Under the pieces are notes generated by a model. It made no database searches, was not told where the DNA came from, and saw only the letters and a program-made list of their open reading frames with translations. The position numbers were made by a program, and so were the translations under genes. Below, piece by piece: positions 34,007 to 43,044 of a DNA stretch of 61,480 nt; the first letter of the stretch is position 1; each line of letters starts with the position of its first letter. The DNA lies in assembly GCA_964609625.1 (NCBI GenBank), contig CAZSRS010000022.1, forward strand, positions 1-61,480, given 5' to 3'. Source of the stretch: G963674665 sp964609625 (lineage in GTDB: Bacteria > Desulfobacterota > Desulfovibrionia > Desulfovibrionales > Desulfovibrionaceae).

Positions 34007-36688
34007 CTATTGCTGCCGTGACTCCAGCTCACTCAGAAGTGTTTGCGCGGCCTCCCGCTCCTGGAAGTCAATCTTGACGCTGAGCGCCTTTTTCAGTGGC
34101 TCCATGGCCTTCTCGGGCTTACCACTGCGATGATAGGCCTTGGCGAGATGATACAGGACACTGGGATTGGACGGCAGTCGCAGAGCTGCCGCTTCCAAGG
34201 CGTTGAGGGCCTGCTCGTTCTTACCGTTGAGCAGCAGCGCATAGCCCAGAGTGTCCAAAACCCCCGGGTTTTCCCGGTTGAGCATGAAGGCCCGGAAGGC
34301 GATTTCCAGGGCCTTGTCGTATTTCGTTTCGTCCCGCAGGTAGAGCATGGCCAGGTTGTTGAGGGCAAGCTGGTAGTCGCTGCGCAGTTCCAGGGCCTTG
34401 AGGTAGACCTTCTCGGCCTCTTCCGACTGCTTCAGGAGTTCGTAGATAACGCCCTTGTAGAACCACGGGCGAGGGTCCTTGGGTGCAAGCTCGATGACCC
34501 GCTCATAATGCCTGAGGGCCTCGGTGTATTCGTTGGATTTGGCGTGCAAGTTTGCCAGCTGGATGATCGAGTTCACATTTTCCTGGTCCTTGGCCAAGGC
34601 GTTGTGGACAGCCTTGAAGGCAATGTCGATCCTCCCCAGGCGTTCCGCGACCTGGCTCTGCAGCTGATAGCCATCAAGGCTGTCGGATTGCATGGCAATG
34701 AATTCATCGGTGGCTGCCAAGGCCTTGTCCGGATCGTTGTTGGCCATGTGCAGCTGGATTTTGCCCGCGATGCCGCGTTTCTGATCCATGGCTTCCAGGG
34801 TCTCGAGGGTGGCGAGGGCGGCTTCCGTATCCTTGAGATCGAATTGGATACGGCTCTTCAGCTCCAGGATCTGCGGCGTGGTTTCAGTCTTGGCCTCGAG
34901 TTCGGTGATCAATTCCAGGGCCTTCTGGTGTTCTCCCCATCCCGCACAGGCCGAGGCCGCTACCAGGAACGCCTCTGGAACCTCGAGGGCGGTCAGCTGG
35001 GTGAGGATGTCCGCCGCTTCTTCTTCCTTCTTGTCCAGGCGCAGGGCGTTGTATAAATACAGATACGCCTTGATTTCCTTGGGATTGTTGGCAATCAACG
35101 TCTTCAACGTCGCGACGGCCTCACCTGGATTGCCCTCGTTGAAATGGATGTTTGCCAGGATGAAATAGGGTGCCGGGAAGTTTGGATCCGACATTATCGC
35201 CTTTGCGAGGTTGGCCTTGGAATCCTCGATTTTTCGCTGCTGCAGATCCAGGGCCCCCATGGAATAATACAACACGGCATCCTTTTCGCTGCCGTTCAGC
35301 CCACTGGTGAGGGTTTCCCGCGCCTCGGCCACCTTTCCCTCGCGCAGTTGGACCGAAAAGAGAAGCAGACGGGCGCGCAGGTCTCCGGGATCGGAATCGA
35401 CCGCGGCGCTCAGGGCCGAGAAGGCCTCTGGAAGACGTTCCTGTTTGGCGAGGGTGAGTCCACGGCGGAAATTGGCCTGGAGAGAATCCGGACCCTTGGC
35501 GCTGGCTTTTTCCAGTGCCTCCAGCCCCTCGTCCAACTTTCCGGAAGAAACGAGGGCCGTGCCCAGAACGAGGTAGGCCTTGGAGTTATCCGGATCAAGG
35601 TCCAGCACCTTTTTGGCCTCGCGCTGGGCCTCTTCAAGTCTGTTCTGGCGTAGGTAGATGTCCGCCACCAGCAGACGCGCGGGCACATAGCTGGGCTTGA
35701 CACCCAGGACACGATGGAAATCCGAAAGCGCGGTTTCGAGCCTTCCCTTGCGCGAAAGGATGTAGCCCGAGATGAAAAGCGCTTCCGTGTCTCCACCGAG
35801 CCTGAGGGCCTTGGCAATGTGCTGTTCGGCTTCGTCCAGTTCGTTTTTGCGGATGGAGATCATGGCCCGCAGCATTTCCCCGCCGGGCCATTTCGGGTAG
35901 GCCTTGCTCAGGGAGTTCGCGACCTTCGTCGCCAAGTCCAACCTGCCCATGTCAATGGAGAGGAGGCCCGCCTTGTACGCCGGATCACGCTGTCCGGGAT
36001 CGATTTCAAAGGCCGAGGAATAGAACGCCAGGGCCTCCTCGTCGTTGTCCTGAAGATGATAGGCGTCACCGAGAATCCGCATGGCCGTGGTGTTTTTCGG
36101 ATCCTTGTCGAGCACGCCCCTGGCAAGAGCCATGCCCTCGTCCAACTCCGACTGCATGACATATACGTTTGCAAGCTCCAGGGAAGCCTTGATGTGCTCC
36201 GGATTCAGCTCCAGCGCCTCGCGGTAGGCGGCAATCGCCTGATCAGGGGCGTTCTGCTGCGTTTGGGCCAAGCCCAATAGATACTTGGCGTCCGCCTTCA
36301 GTTCAGGGTTCGTGGCCTTGTCGAGGCACTCCACGGCATAGTCGATTGCCAAGGCGGCATTGCCGTTCTGCAAGCTGACCATGCCCGCTTCTATATAAAG
36401 CGGCACTTCCTCGGGTGTAAACGGACGCAGGGCCTCGAATTCCTCCAACGCCTTTCCGGGCTTCCTCGAGAGCGCATAGACTCGGGCAAGGCCCAGGCGG
36501 GCAAGCCGCGACGTGGGGTCCTTGTCCAGGATGTTGCGGTACAAAACCCCCGCGCCGTCTATCTTTCCCTCTTCGATGTACGTCTGCGCCCGGAGCATAT
36601 CCTCTTCCGCGGTGCTGCCACAGGCCACGAGGTTCAGAAGCGACAATAGGCTGATCATCAAAACAGTGGTCGGGATGCTTCTCGACAT
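34007..36688 (-). CDS. prsT: PEP-CTERM system TPR-repeat lipoprotein PrsT
   Basis: 893 residues from the ATG at 36688 (GGAGG 4 bases upstream). A lipoprotein signal ends in LVACG with the lipidated Cys at about 23. Then more than 20 tetratricopeptide repeats fill the protein, for example PDQAIAAYREALELNPEHIK and RHYERVIELAPKDPRPWFYK. This is the large TPR lipoprotein typical of XrtA/PEP-CTERM EPS loci. It is membrane-anchored and probably acts as a periplasmic scaffold for the EPS or sorting machinery. It is divergent from prsK, so the 320-base spacer should hold promoters for both halves of the locus. Length fits the family. Confidence 0.93.
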   Translation of the reverse strand: MSRSIPTTVLMISLLSLLNLVACGSTAEEDMLRAQTYIEEGKIDGAGVLYRNILDKDPTSRLARLGLARVYALSRKPGKALEEFEALRPFTPEEVPLYIEAGMVSLQNGNAALAIDYAVECLDKATNPELKADAKYLLGLAQTQQNAPDQAIAAYREALELNPEHIKASLELANVYVMQSELDEGMALARGVLDKDPKNTTAMRILGDAYHLQDNDEEALAFYSSAFEIDPGQRDPAYKAGLLSIDMGRLDLATKVANSLSKAYPKWPGGEMLRAMISIRKNELDEAEQHIAKALRLGGDTEALFISGYILSRKGRLETALSDFHRVLGVKPSYVPARLLVADIYLRQNRLEEAQREAKKVLDLDPDNSKAYLVLGTALVSSGKLDEGLEALEKASAKGPDSLQANFRRGLTLAKQERLPEAFSALSAAVDSDPGDLRARLLLFSVQLREGKVAEARETLTSGLNGSEKDAVLYYSMGALDLQQRKIEDSKANLAKAIMSDPNFPAPYFILANIHFNEGNPGEAVATLKTLIANNPKEIKAYLYLYNALRLDKKEEEAADILTQLTALEVPEAFLVAASACAGWGEHQKALELITELEAKTETTPQILELKSRIQFDLKDTEAALATLETLEAMDQKRGIAGKIQLHMANNDPDKALAATDEFIAMQSDSLDGYQLQSQVAERLGRIDIAFKAVHNALAKDQENVNSIIQLANLHAKSNEYTEALRHYERVIELAPKDPRPWFYKGVIYELLKQSEEAEKVYLKALELRSDYQLALNNLAMLYLRDETKYDKALEIAFRAFMLNRENPGVLDTLGYALLLNGKNEQALNALEAAALRLPSNPSVLYHLAKAYHRSGKPEKAMEPLKKALSVKIDFQEREAAQTLLSELESRQQ

Positions 36689-37008
36689 GATGCCTCCTGC
36701 TCTAAGCGCCAGGCGCCAGGCTTTTCCAGTTCGGACTGGGTCAAGTTTGTCCAAAAAAATTACTCTGAGTAAAAAATACACTCGAAACAAAAAAATGAGT
36801 GGCTTTATCAGACTTCTCTTCCGCTTCATCGTCCTCGTTCCATGCAAGCCAAACCCTTCCCAGGCGCGGTACGGCTTTCGCCAGGGTGAATGGCGACTGA
36901 CCCAAAACTCTGCACGCAACTTGCTTGTGCAAGTTCCGGTTACCCACGGTGTTGTGCAAAGTGCGTGCGAGACAGGTCACGGAAAACTGAAAGAGGACTT
37001 CGAACCCC
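36689..37008. promoter_or_regulatory. Divergent control region between prsT and prsK
   Basis: 320 bases without a gene. Two perfect inverted repeats are visible: TTACTCTGAGTAA (36760-36772, 6-base arms) and AACTTGCTTGTGCAAGTT (36918-36935, 7-base arms). Either could be an operator for a regulator of the two transcripts. No canonical sigma-54 site or strong sigma-70 pair can be assigned with confidence; A-rich runs occur at 36752-36800. Confidence 0.45.
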
Positions 37009-39087
37009 ATGAACACCGGTATATATATCGGGGGCTGCGCTTGCGTCGCAGTGTACGTTCTCTATTCGATTTTCCGGAAGAGAAAGGACTTGGCGTTGCT
37101 GTCCCCCGCGCTGGCACTGATCTTCCAGACCATTGCCCTGCTCGTCGAGGTAGTCTTTCTGGACTCAGCAGGCGCCCGAATCGCAGCCCTTTACCTTGCC
37201 GCGAACATGGCCGGCGCCATGTGCTGGCTGGTCTTCGTCGATCTCTACCAGTCCGGCGACCGCAGGCGACTGCGCGGCCCAAGCCTGTTTCTTCTGATTC
37301 TCGGGGCGGGACTGATCGTCGGCGTACTGGCCATGCCCGAAGCCTTTCTGGAGGGGACCTCACACGGGGCGGATTCTTTGATGCCGGTTCCCACGCCTTT
37401 CGGCATGACGGCCATGGGAGTCCTGGCGGCCACCCTGCTCTACTCATTGGTTGGCCTGGAAAACATCTATGTGAGCGCCCAGCACGGACAAAAATGGATG
37501 ATCAAGTTCGTGCTCGTGGGGGCAGGTTCGGCCATGGTCGGAACGCTTGCGGCCGTTACCTACTCCATGTTCAGTTCCGAGCCCATGGGCAGGGATTTCC
37601 ACTCCATGCGCATGCTGGCCCTGGCAGTATCCTCACTGCTCCTGCTTTTTGGCTGGACACGCCGGGAGCGCAGCGTCAGGATCAAGGTGTCCAGGCAGAT
37701 CGCCTACCGCTCCGTGGTGTTGTTCTTCTTCAGCGTCTACTTGATCGCCTTTGGCCTGGTGCGAGAAATGAAGCGCCTGGCGGGGATAGGCCTCGAGGAG
37801 TCGACACTGCTCGTGCTGGTTTTCATGGTCGGCATGGCCCTGATCATCCTTCTCCTTTCCACGAGCGTGCAGCGCAAGGTCAAGGCCTTCATCCACAGAC
37901 ATTTTTATGAAGACAAGTATGATTACCGCGCGGAATGGATGACCTTCACCGAACGCTTAGCCAGGGCAGGGGACAATGATTATCTCACCTCGATCCTGAG
38001 GGCCTATTGCGATACGTTTGGCCTCTCGGGAGCCGGAGTCTTTCTGAAGGCGGAAGAAAAGGAGGATTACGAACTAGCGGCAATGCATGAACTCCCGGAA
38101 CAATGTCCAGCAGTCGTGGACGGGACTGGGGCACTGGTCCGTACGCTGGGCGACAGGCAGGCGATCGTGGATCTGCGCGAGCGGGATCTGGTCGATCCGG
38201 CCAGGGAGGTTTTCCTGGAGCTGGAGGCCTGCTTCGCGGTACCGCTCATGGTCCAGACACGGTTGGAAGGGTTCCTCGTCCTGGGGCGCCCAGTGGACAA
38301 CAAGGAACGTTACGGCGACGAGGACTTCGATCTTATGATAGCCATGAGCGGCCAGGCTGCCTCCACCATCACCAACCGCCGCTTGACCGAGCGCCTGGCC
38401 CTGGCCAGGGAGATGGAGGCCCTGGGCCGTATCTCCGCGTTCATCGCCCACGATCTCAAGAACCATGTCTACACCCTGAGCCTGCTCCTGGAAAACGCGA
38501 CCAGGCACATCGGCAATCCAGAATTTCAGGAAGACATGCTCTCCACGCTGGAAAATTCCCTGTCTCGGATGAACATGTTGATTTCGCAGCTCAGGACGCT
38601 GCCCGCCAAGGAGGTTCTGAACCGCGCCAAGGTGGACCTTCTGGAACTCGCCTTGGAAGTGGTCGCCCAGTTCCCGGGCGATTCCGTCCAGGCAGGAGGG
38701 CAGGCCGTGATCGCCGAGGTGGATCGGGACGCTTTGGTAAAGGTCTTGCAGAACATCACGCTCAATGGGCTCCAGGCCGCGGGGGAAGATGGCCGCGTCC
38801 GGATCGTGGTCTCCCGGAATAACGGCTTCGGCCGTATTGAAATCCAGGATAATGGCCACGGAATGTCCAAGGAATTCATCCGCAAGGAGATCTTCCGCCC
38901 CCTTCGCACCACCAAAAAGAAGGGGCTGGGAATCGGGCTTTACCAGAGCAAGCGATTGGTGGACGCCCACGGCGGGACTATAGACGTGCTCAGCGAGCCT
39001 GGAGAGGGCTCGGTGTTCATCGTCAGCGTCCCCCTTTCGGAGGGCGGAGAGAGGACGGCTAGAGGCGGGAAAAACCCGGGAAGGTAA
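37009..39087 (+). CDS. prsK: PEP-CTERM system sensor histidine kinase PrsK
   Basis: 692 residues. The N-terminal half has about eight hydrophobic segments (residues 5-290), followed by a GAF-like region (about 320-460), a His-box (FIAHDLKNHVY, phospho-acceptor H481), an N-box (LQNITLNGLQA) and G-boxes (DNGHGMS; KGLGIGLYQSKRLV). This matches PrsK, the kinase of XrtA loci. It should phosphorylate PrsR, encoded two bases downstream. The sensed signal is unknown; a membrane-embedded input domain suggests an envelope or lipid cue. It starts a plus-strand operon prsK-prsR-xrtA-epsI. Confidence 0.93.
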   Translation: MNTGIYIGGCACVAVYVLYSIFRKRKDLALLSPALALIFQTIALLVEVVFLDSAGARIAALYLAANMAGAMCWLVFVDLYQSGDRRRLRGPSLFLLILGAGLIVGVLAMPEAFLEGTSHGADSLMPVPTPFGMTAMGVLAATLLYSLVGLENIYVSAQHGQKWMIKFVLVGAGSAMVGTLAAVTYSMFSSEPMGRDFHSMRMLALAVSSLLLLFGWTRRERSVRIKVSRQIAYRSVVLFFFSVYLIAFGLVREMKRLAGIGLEESTLLVLVFMVGMALIILLLSTSVQRKVKAFIHRHFYEDKYDYRAEWMTFTERLARAGDNDYLTSILRAYCDTFGLSGAGVFLKAEEKEDYELAAMHELPEQCPAVVDGTGALVRTLGDRQAIVDLRERDLVDPAREVFLELEACFAVPLMVQTRLEGFLVLGRPVDNKERYGDEDFDLMIAMSGQAASTITNRRLTERLALAREMEALGRISAFIAHDLKNHVYTLSLLLENATRHIGNPEFQEDMLSTLENSLSRMNMLISQLRTLPAKEVLNRAKVDLLELALEVVAQFPGDSVQAGGQAVIAEVDRDALVKVLQNITLNGLQAAGEDGRVRIVVSRNNGFGRIEIQDNGHGMSKEFIRKEIFRPLRTTKKKGLGIGLYQSKRLVDAHGGTIDVLSEPGEGSVFIVSVPLSEGGERTARGGKNPGR

Positions 39088-39089
39088 CG

Positions 39090-40466
39090 ATGCCCAAGAA
39101 CAAGCCTGTCATATTGATCGTGGAAGACAACGCGGACATCCGGAAGCAGCTGAAGTGGGGTTTGTCCGAGGACGAATACGAACTGCACTTCGCCGCGGAT
39201 GCACTCGAGGCCTTGGAGATTTACCGTCGGTTCAAGCCCTGGGTCGTGACCTTGGATCTGGGACTGCCACCGTACGAAGACGATGTCACGGAAGGTTTCA
39301 GGTGTCTGGAAGAAATGATGCGCCTGGGGCGGCATGCGAAGATAGTGATCATCACGGGCAAGGACGAGAAGCGTAACGCCTTGCAGGCCGTGGCCATGGG
39401 CGCCTACGATTTTTACACCAAGCCGATCAATCTGGACGAGTTACGGGTGATCATCGCCCGTGCCGTGCACGTAAGCGGCCTGGAGAGCGAACGACGCAAG
39501 ATTTCTCGGGATGCCGCGGAACGCGACCATGCCTTTGGGATCATCGGCGATTGCCCCTCCATGCAAGCCGTGATCAATACTGTCCGGAAAGTCGGTCCAT
39601 CCGAGGTGCCCGTGCTGATCCTCGGTGAGTCCGGCACGGGCAAGGAGCTTGTGGCCAGGGCCCTGCATGCCTCCAGTCCACGCTGCAAGGGGTCCATGGT
39701 CTCGATCAACTGCGGCGCCATACCTGAAAACCTCATCGAGGCCGAATTTTTTGGGCATGAAAAGGGTGCCTTCACAGGGGCCAACTCCCAGGTCAAGGGC
39801 AAGGTCGAATACGCGCACAAGGGAACGCTTTTTCTGGACGAAATCGGCGACCTGCCCCTGCCCTTGCAAGTCAAACTCCTGCGCTTTCTTCAGGAAAAGG
39901 TCTTCCAACGGGTCGGGGGGCGCGTGGACATCAGCCTGGACATTCGGGTGGTCGCGGCCACCAACATCCAAGTGGAAAAAGCTATTCGCGACGGCAGGTT
40001 CCGCGAAGACCTCTATTATCGGCTGGGTGTGGTCACCATGCAACTCCCCCCCCTGCGGGAGCGTGGAGATGACATTTTGATGCTCGCCGACTTCTTTCTC
40101 GCCAGGGCGGCAGATGAGTTCGGCAGCGAGTCCGCGATGTTCAGCCCGGCGGCGCGTGAAGCATTGTTGCTTTACGACTGGCCCGGCAATGTACGCGAAT
40201 TGGAAAACAAGGTCCGCAGGGCAATCATCATGAGTTCCACGAGCACCATCACGGCCACGAATCTCGGATTGACCGATGGCCACGACGTTCCCGATGCGTT
40301 GACCGAGGGCTCCACCCTAAAACATGGACGGGAAATGATCGAGCGCCGAATGATTTCCCAGGCGTTGCGTACCTATGACGGAAACGTGAGCAAGGCATCC
40401 AGGTCTCTGGGCATAAGCCGGCCAACCCTTTACGAAATGATCAAGAAATATGACATCGCCACTTGA
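39090..40466 (+). CDS. prsR: PEP-CTERM system sigma-54 response regulator PrsR
   Basis: 458 residues. Receiver domain (1-125) with phospho-acceptor D56 (VVTLDLGLPP); AAA+ domain with Walker A GESGTGKE (179-186), the sigma-54-contacting GAFTGA loop (226-231) and Walker B TLFLDEIGDLPL; C-terminal Fis-type helix-turn-helix (GNVSKASRSLGISRPTLYEM). All residues needed for sigma-54 activation are intact. It is the likely activator of the two sigma-54 promoters at 42061 and 44816, and the shared 18-bp element upstream of each is its candidate binding site (inference). Its end overlaps xrtA by 17 bases. Confidence 0.95.
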   Translation: MPKNKPVILIVEDNADIRKQLKWGLSEDEYELHFAADALEALEIYRRFKPWVVTLDLGLPPYEDDVTEGFRCLEEMMRLGRHAKIVIITGKDEKRNALQAVAMGAYDFYTKPINLDELRVIIARAVHVSGLESERRKISRDAAERDHAFGIIGDCPSMQAVINTVRKVGPSEVPVLILGESGTGKELVARALHASSPRCKGSMVSINCGAIPENLIEAEFFGHEKGAFTGANSQVKGKVEYAHKGTLFLDEIGDLPLPLQVKLLRFLQEKVFQRVGGRVDISLDIRVVAATNIQVEKAIRDGRFREDLYYRLGVVTMQLPPLRERGDDILMLADFFLARAADEFGSESAMFSPAAREALLLYDWPGNVRELENKVRRAIIMSSTSTITATNLGLTDGHDVPDALTEGSTLKHGREMIERRMISQALRTYDGNVSKASRSLGISRPTLYEMIKKYDIAT

Positions 40467-41313
40467 CACGCTCCTGCCGACGTTCGGCGACGCATTGCGC
40501 GAGAGGATGTGGTACGTGCTATTGGTCCTCGTGGCCTTCACCGTTGCCTACGGTTTTCTCTTGCCGGAAATGGTCCGGGATTGGATCAATGATCCAAATT
40601 CCTCGCACGGATTTCTGGTCCCCCTGATCTCCGGGTATTTCATCTGGCAACGGCGTGGTGAACTGCGAGACACCCGGGTCGAGCCCTGCGCCTGGGGCAT
40701 GGCCCTGGTCCTGCTGGGCTTGGCCATGCTCGTTGGCGGCAAGGCCGGGGCCGAGTACTTCAGCATGCGCCTGTCCATCGTGCCCATTCTGGCGGGTGTG
40801 GTCCTGTTCACATTCGGATCCAGGGTCTTGAAGATCCTGGCCCTGCCCATAGCGTTTCTCGCCTTCATGGTACCCTTGCCAGCGGTCCTTTACGACACAG
40901 TGGCCTTTCCGCTGAAATTGCTCGTAACCAAGGTCAGCACCACGGCCTTGAGCGGGATCGGGATCCCGGTGATCCGCGAGGGCAATATCATCATGTTCGC
41001 CGACATCACCCTGGTGGTGGCTGACGCATGCAGCGGCATGCGCTCCCTGATCTCCCTTCTCGCGCTTTCCGTGGCCTATGCTTTCATCTTTGACTTTTCC
41101 AGGATTTCCCGTTTCTGCATAGCGCTTTCCGCGGTTCCCATCGCTGTGCTCACGAACATCCTCAGGGTCATCATAACGGGCATCCTCGTGGAGTATGTTT
41201 CTCCCAAGGCCGCGGACGGCTTTTTTCACGAGTTCGCCGGAATGAGCGTATTCGTCCTGGCCATGATCCTGCTTCTGATCGAAGGAACCATCTTACGAAG
41301 GATATTCAAATGA
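40450..41313 (+). CDS. xrtA: Exosortase A (PEP-CTERM sorting transpeptidase)
   Basis: 287 residues with about eight transmembrane segments. The catalytic triad of exosortases is intact: Cys194 in VADACSGMRSL, Arg239 in TNILRVIITGIL and His260 in GFFHEFAGM. It cleaves proteins with a C-terminal PEP motif, membrane anchor and basic tail in the inner membrane, probably attaching them to a lipid or EPS. Two substrates are encoded nearby (42126-42962, 44867-45586). The ATG at 40450 lies inside prsR (17-base overlap) and epsI overlaps its stop by 4 bases. Confidence 0.96.
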   Translation: MTSPLDTLLPTFGDALRERMWYVLLVLVAFTVAYGFLLPEMVRDWINDPNSSHGFLVPLISGYFIWQRRGELRDTRVEPCAWGMALVLLGLAMLVGGKAGAEYFSMRLSIVPILAGVVLFTFGSRVLKILALPIAFLAFMVPLPAVLYDTVAFPLKLLVTKVSTTALSGIGIPVIREGNIIMFADITLVVADACSGMRSLISLLALSVAYAFIFDFSRISRFCIALSAVPIAVLTNILRVIITGILVEYVSPKAADGFFHEFAGMSVFVLAMILLLIEGTILRRIFK

Positions 41314-41942
41314 TCTCACGCTGGCGTTTCATCCTGCTTGCAGTGGTGATCCTGACGGCAGCCGGTTTTGTCCATCTGCGTGAAGGCGTAGCAACGCCGC
41401 AGGCCCGTCCTCTTTCCGAATTCCCCACCCGCCAGGGAGCCTGGCGTTCCACGGGGGAGCACGAGTTCGACGCCGCGGTGCTCGACCTCCTGCGCCCCAC
41501 GGACTATCTCTCCAGGACCTACACCCACCCGGAGTTGGGAACGGTGCAGTTGTACATCGGCTATCACGATGGCGGGCCGGAAAGCGGCCCAATCCATTCG
41601 CCCAGAAATTGCCTACCGGGCAGCGGATGGGAGGAGTTCTGGAGAAAAATCGAGGTCGTGGACGTGCCCGGCAGACCCTTGGAAGTCACGGGCGCGCTGT
41701 TCGGCAAGGAAAAGGAGAAGATATACCTGCTGTACTGGTTTCAGACCCAGGGCAGGCAGTTCCGCAGCGAATACGGCTTCAAGGCCGCTTCCGTGCTCAA
41801 CGCCCTGCTGCGCAACCGATCCGACCAAGCCTTCATCCGCATCACCGTCCTCGACAATCCTGATTCGCCAATGGCCCCGGAGCGTGCGCGGGCCTTTGCT
41901 CGGGACTTTTCGCCCCTGATAGATGAGTTCCTTCCCCACTGA
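41310..41942 (+). CDS. epsI: EpsI family protein
   Basis: 210 residues. A single N-terminal membrane anchor (about 5-22) precedes a periplasmic domain with the conserved GPIHSPRNCLPGSGWEE segment that includes the invariant Cys. EpsI-family proteins occur directly after, or fused to, exosortase genes; the biochemical role is unknown. The start is an ATGA overlap with xrtA, so synthesis is coupled. No clear terminator follows; the first PEP-CTERM gene comes after a 183-base spacer that has its own promoter. Confidence 0.93.
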   Translation: MISRWRFILLAVVILTAAGFVHLREGVATPQARPLSEFPTRQGAWRSTGEHEFDAAVLDLLRPTDYLSRTYTHPELGTVQLYIGYHDGGPESGPIHSPRNCLPGSGWEEFWRKIEVVDVPGRPLEVTGALFGKEKEKIYLLYWFQTQGRQFRSEYGFKAASVLNALLRNRSDQAFIRITVLDNPDSPMAPERARAFARDFSPLIDEFLPH

Positions 41943-41956
41943 GCACTGCCCGCAAT

Positions 41957-41974
41957 GTGTAAAAATCACCGACA
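41957..41974 (-). promoter_or_regulatory. Candidate PrsR upstream activating site, copy 1
   Basis: Read on the minus strand, 18 bases (TGTCGGTGATTTTTACAC) match the site at 44640-44657 at 17 of 18 positions, with the opposite orientation. It lies about 95 bases before a canonical sigma-54 promoter, a distance fitting an activator enhancer. The element has TGT/ACA ends. That PrsR binds it is inferred from context. Confidence 0.65.
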
Positions 41975-42060
41975 TGGATTATGCGGTACTTTACAGGAAT
42001 TGCCCTTGCTGAACAGGCCTCATCTGATGATAACTCAAGTAATATCCTTCGGTTACACGC

Positions 42061-42075
42061 TGGCACGGTGATTGC
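42061..42075 (+). promoter_or_regulatory. Sigma-54 promoter of the first PEP-CTERM gene
   Basis: TGGCACggtgaTTGC matches the -24/-12 consensus perfectly with correct N5 spacing. Transcription should begin near 42087, leaving about 39 bases of leader to the AAGGAG ribosome-binding site and ATG at 42126. It needs an AAA+ activator, for which PrsR is the natural candidate. Confidence 0.88.
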
Positions 42076-42125
42076 TTAAAGGTCGCCAATCACAACGCAC
42101 ACACTATGCCTCAAGGAGGAGTGTC

Positions 42126-42962
42126 ATGTTTAGGAGAATCGCGTTTTTGTTGATGGTGTTAACCCTCACCCTGGGCACGAGTGCCCATGCCTATCTGCTC
42201 ACAGGGTGGACCCTGGACTTGAGTAAGTATGGTGGCGATACCTTCGGGCCGGTCGATTTCTTCACCCTCGCTGGGTACTCTACCCTTACCCAGTCCTTTG
42301 GCGACAACGGTGTCCTGGACGCGGGTGATACCTTTGTTCAATCCGACGTGATCATGAGCTTCACGTCCTGGAGATACTCCGGCACTGGAATCGACCTTTC
42401 CACGGGCATGCCGGCCTATGGCGTCAGCGGTGGAGCTCCGATCGTGGTAGAAAACCTCTACTTCACGGTGCAGGCGCTGACCGGCAAGATCGTCGACAGC
42501 CCCGCCGGGCTCGCCTACGTCTACGACGCGGCGTACAACATCCCCTTGATTTACTACAACGGGACAGAGTCATACACCATCGCCACGTTCAGCCTGCTGC
42601 CTCCCAGCGGCGGCCTGAACAACGACGACTGGCCCGTGGGCGATGGCACCGGGACCTTCAACCTGATCGGCGAGTTCACCTCCATAGAGCCTGGGATTTT
42701 CTTCGATGACCAAGGCGAGGACCTCTCCGAGCTGCCCAAAATCACATGGCTGATTCCTACCGTACGCGGCTCCATCAACCAGGAAGAGGAAACGCTCATC
42801 GTCAACACCGACCCGGATGGCAAGATCATTGAAATCATATCCGGCGTCAGCTCCTCTGGAAAACTGCAGTTGCACGTCACCCCCGAACCCGCCTCCATGC
42901 TGCTCCTGGGCAGCGGCGCCCTGGGCTTGGCCTTCCTCCGACGTCGCAGGAAGAACGCCTGA
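42126..42962 (+). CDS. PEP-CTERM sorting domain protein 1
   Basis: 278 residues from the ATG at 42126 with AAGGAGG 7-8 bases upstream. A signal peptide ends near HA (residue 22). The C-terminal sorting signal has PEP at 253-255 (TPEPAS), a hydrophobic segment and a basic tail RRRRKNA. It should be exported, cut by XrtA and held in the EPS. The body is rich in Gly, Thr, Ser and Asp with no known enzyme domain, typical of this fast-evolving substrate class. It has its own sigma-54 promoter and is followed by a strong terminator, so it is likely monocistronic. Confidence 0.93.
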   Translation: MFRRIAFLLMVLTLTLGTSAHAYLLTGWTLDLSKYGGDTFGPVDFFTLAGYSTLTQSFGDNGVLDAGDTFVQSDVIMSFTSWRYSGTGIDLSTGMPAYGVSGGAPIVVENLYFTVQALTGKIVDSPAGLAYVYDAAYNIPLIYYNGTESYTIATFSLLPPSGGLNNDDWPVGDGTGTFNLIGEFTSIEPGIFFDDQGEDLSELPKITWLIPTVRGSINQEEETLIVNTDPDGKIIEIISGVSSSGKLQLHVTPEPASMLLLGSGALGLAFLRRRRKNA

Positions 42963-42988
42963 ACACAAAGTTGAACACGAATGCACGA

Positions 42989-43015
42989 GGGGAGCGGAGA
43001 ACGCTCCCCTTTTTT
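42989..43015 (+). terminator. Rho-independent terminator after PEP-CTERM gene 1
   Basis: GGGGAGCG (42989-42996), loop GAGAA, CGCTCCCC (43002-43009), then six T's (43010-43015). A textbook terminator that isolates the PEP-CTERM transcript from the flavin oxidase gene that starts 30 bases later. Confidence 0.93.
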
Positions 43016-43044
43016 GCTTGCAGGGCACGGCACGGTGAAATCGA

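Noticed and set aside
36955..36969. Sigma-54-like match on the minus strand upstream of prsT
   Set aside because: The invariant GG of the -24 element is changed to CG, so it is not credible.
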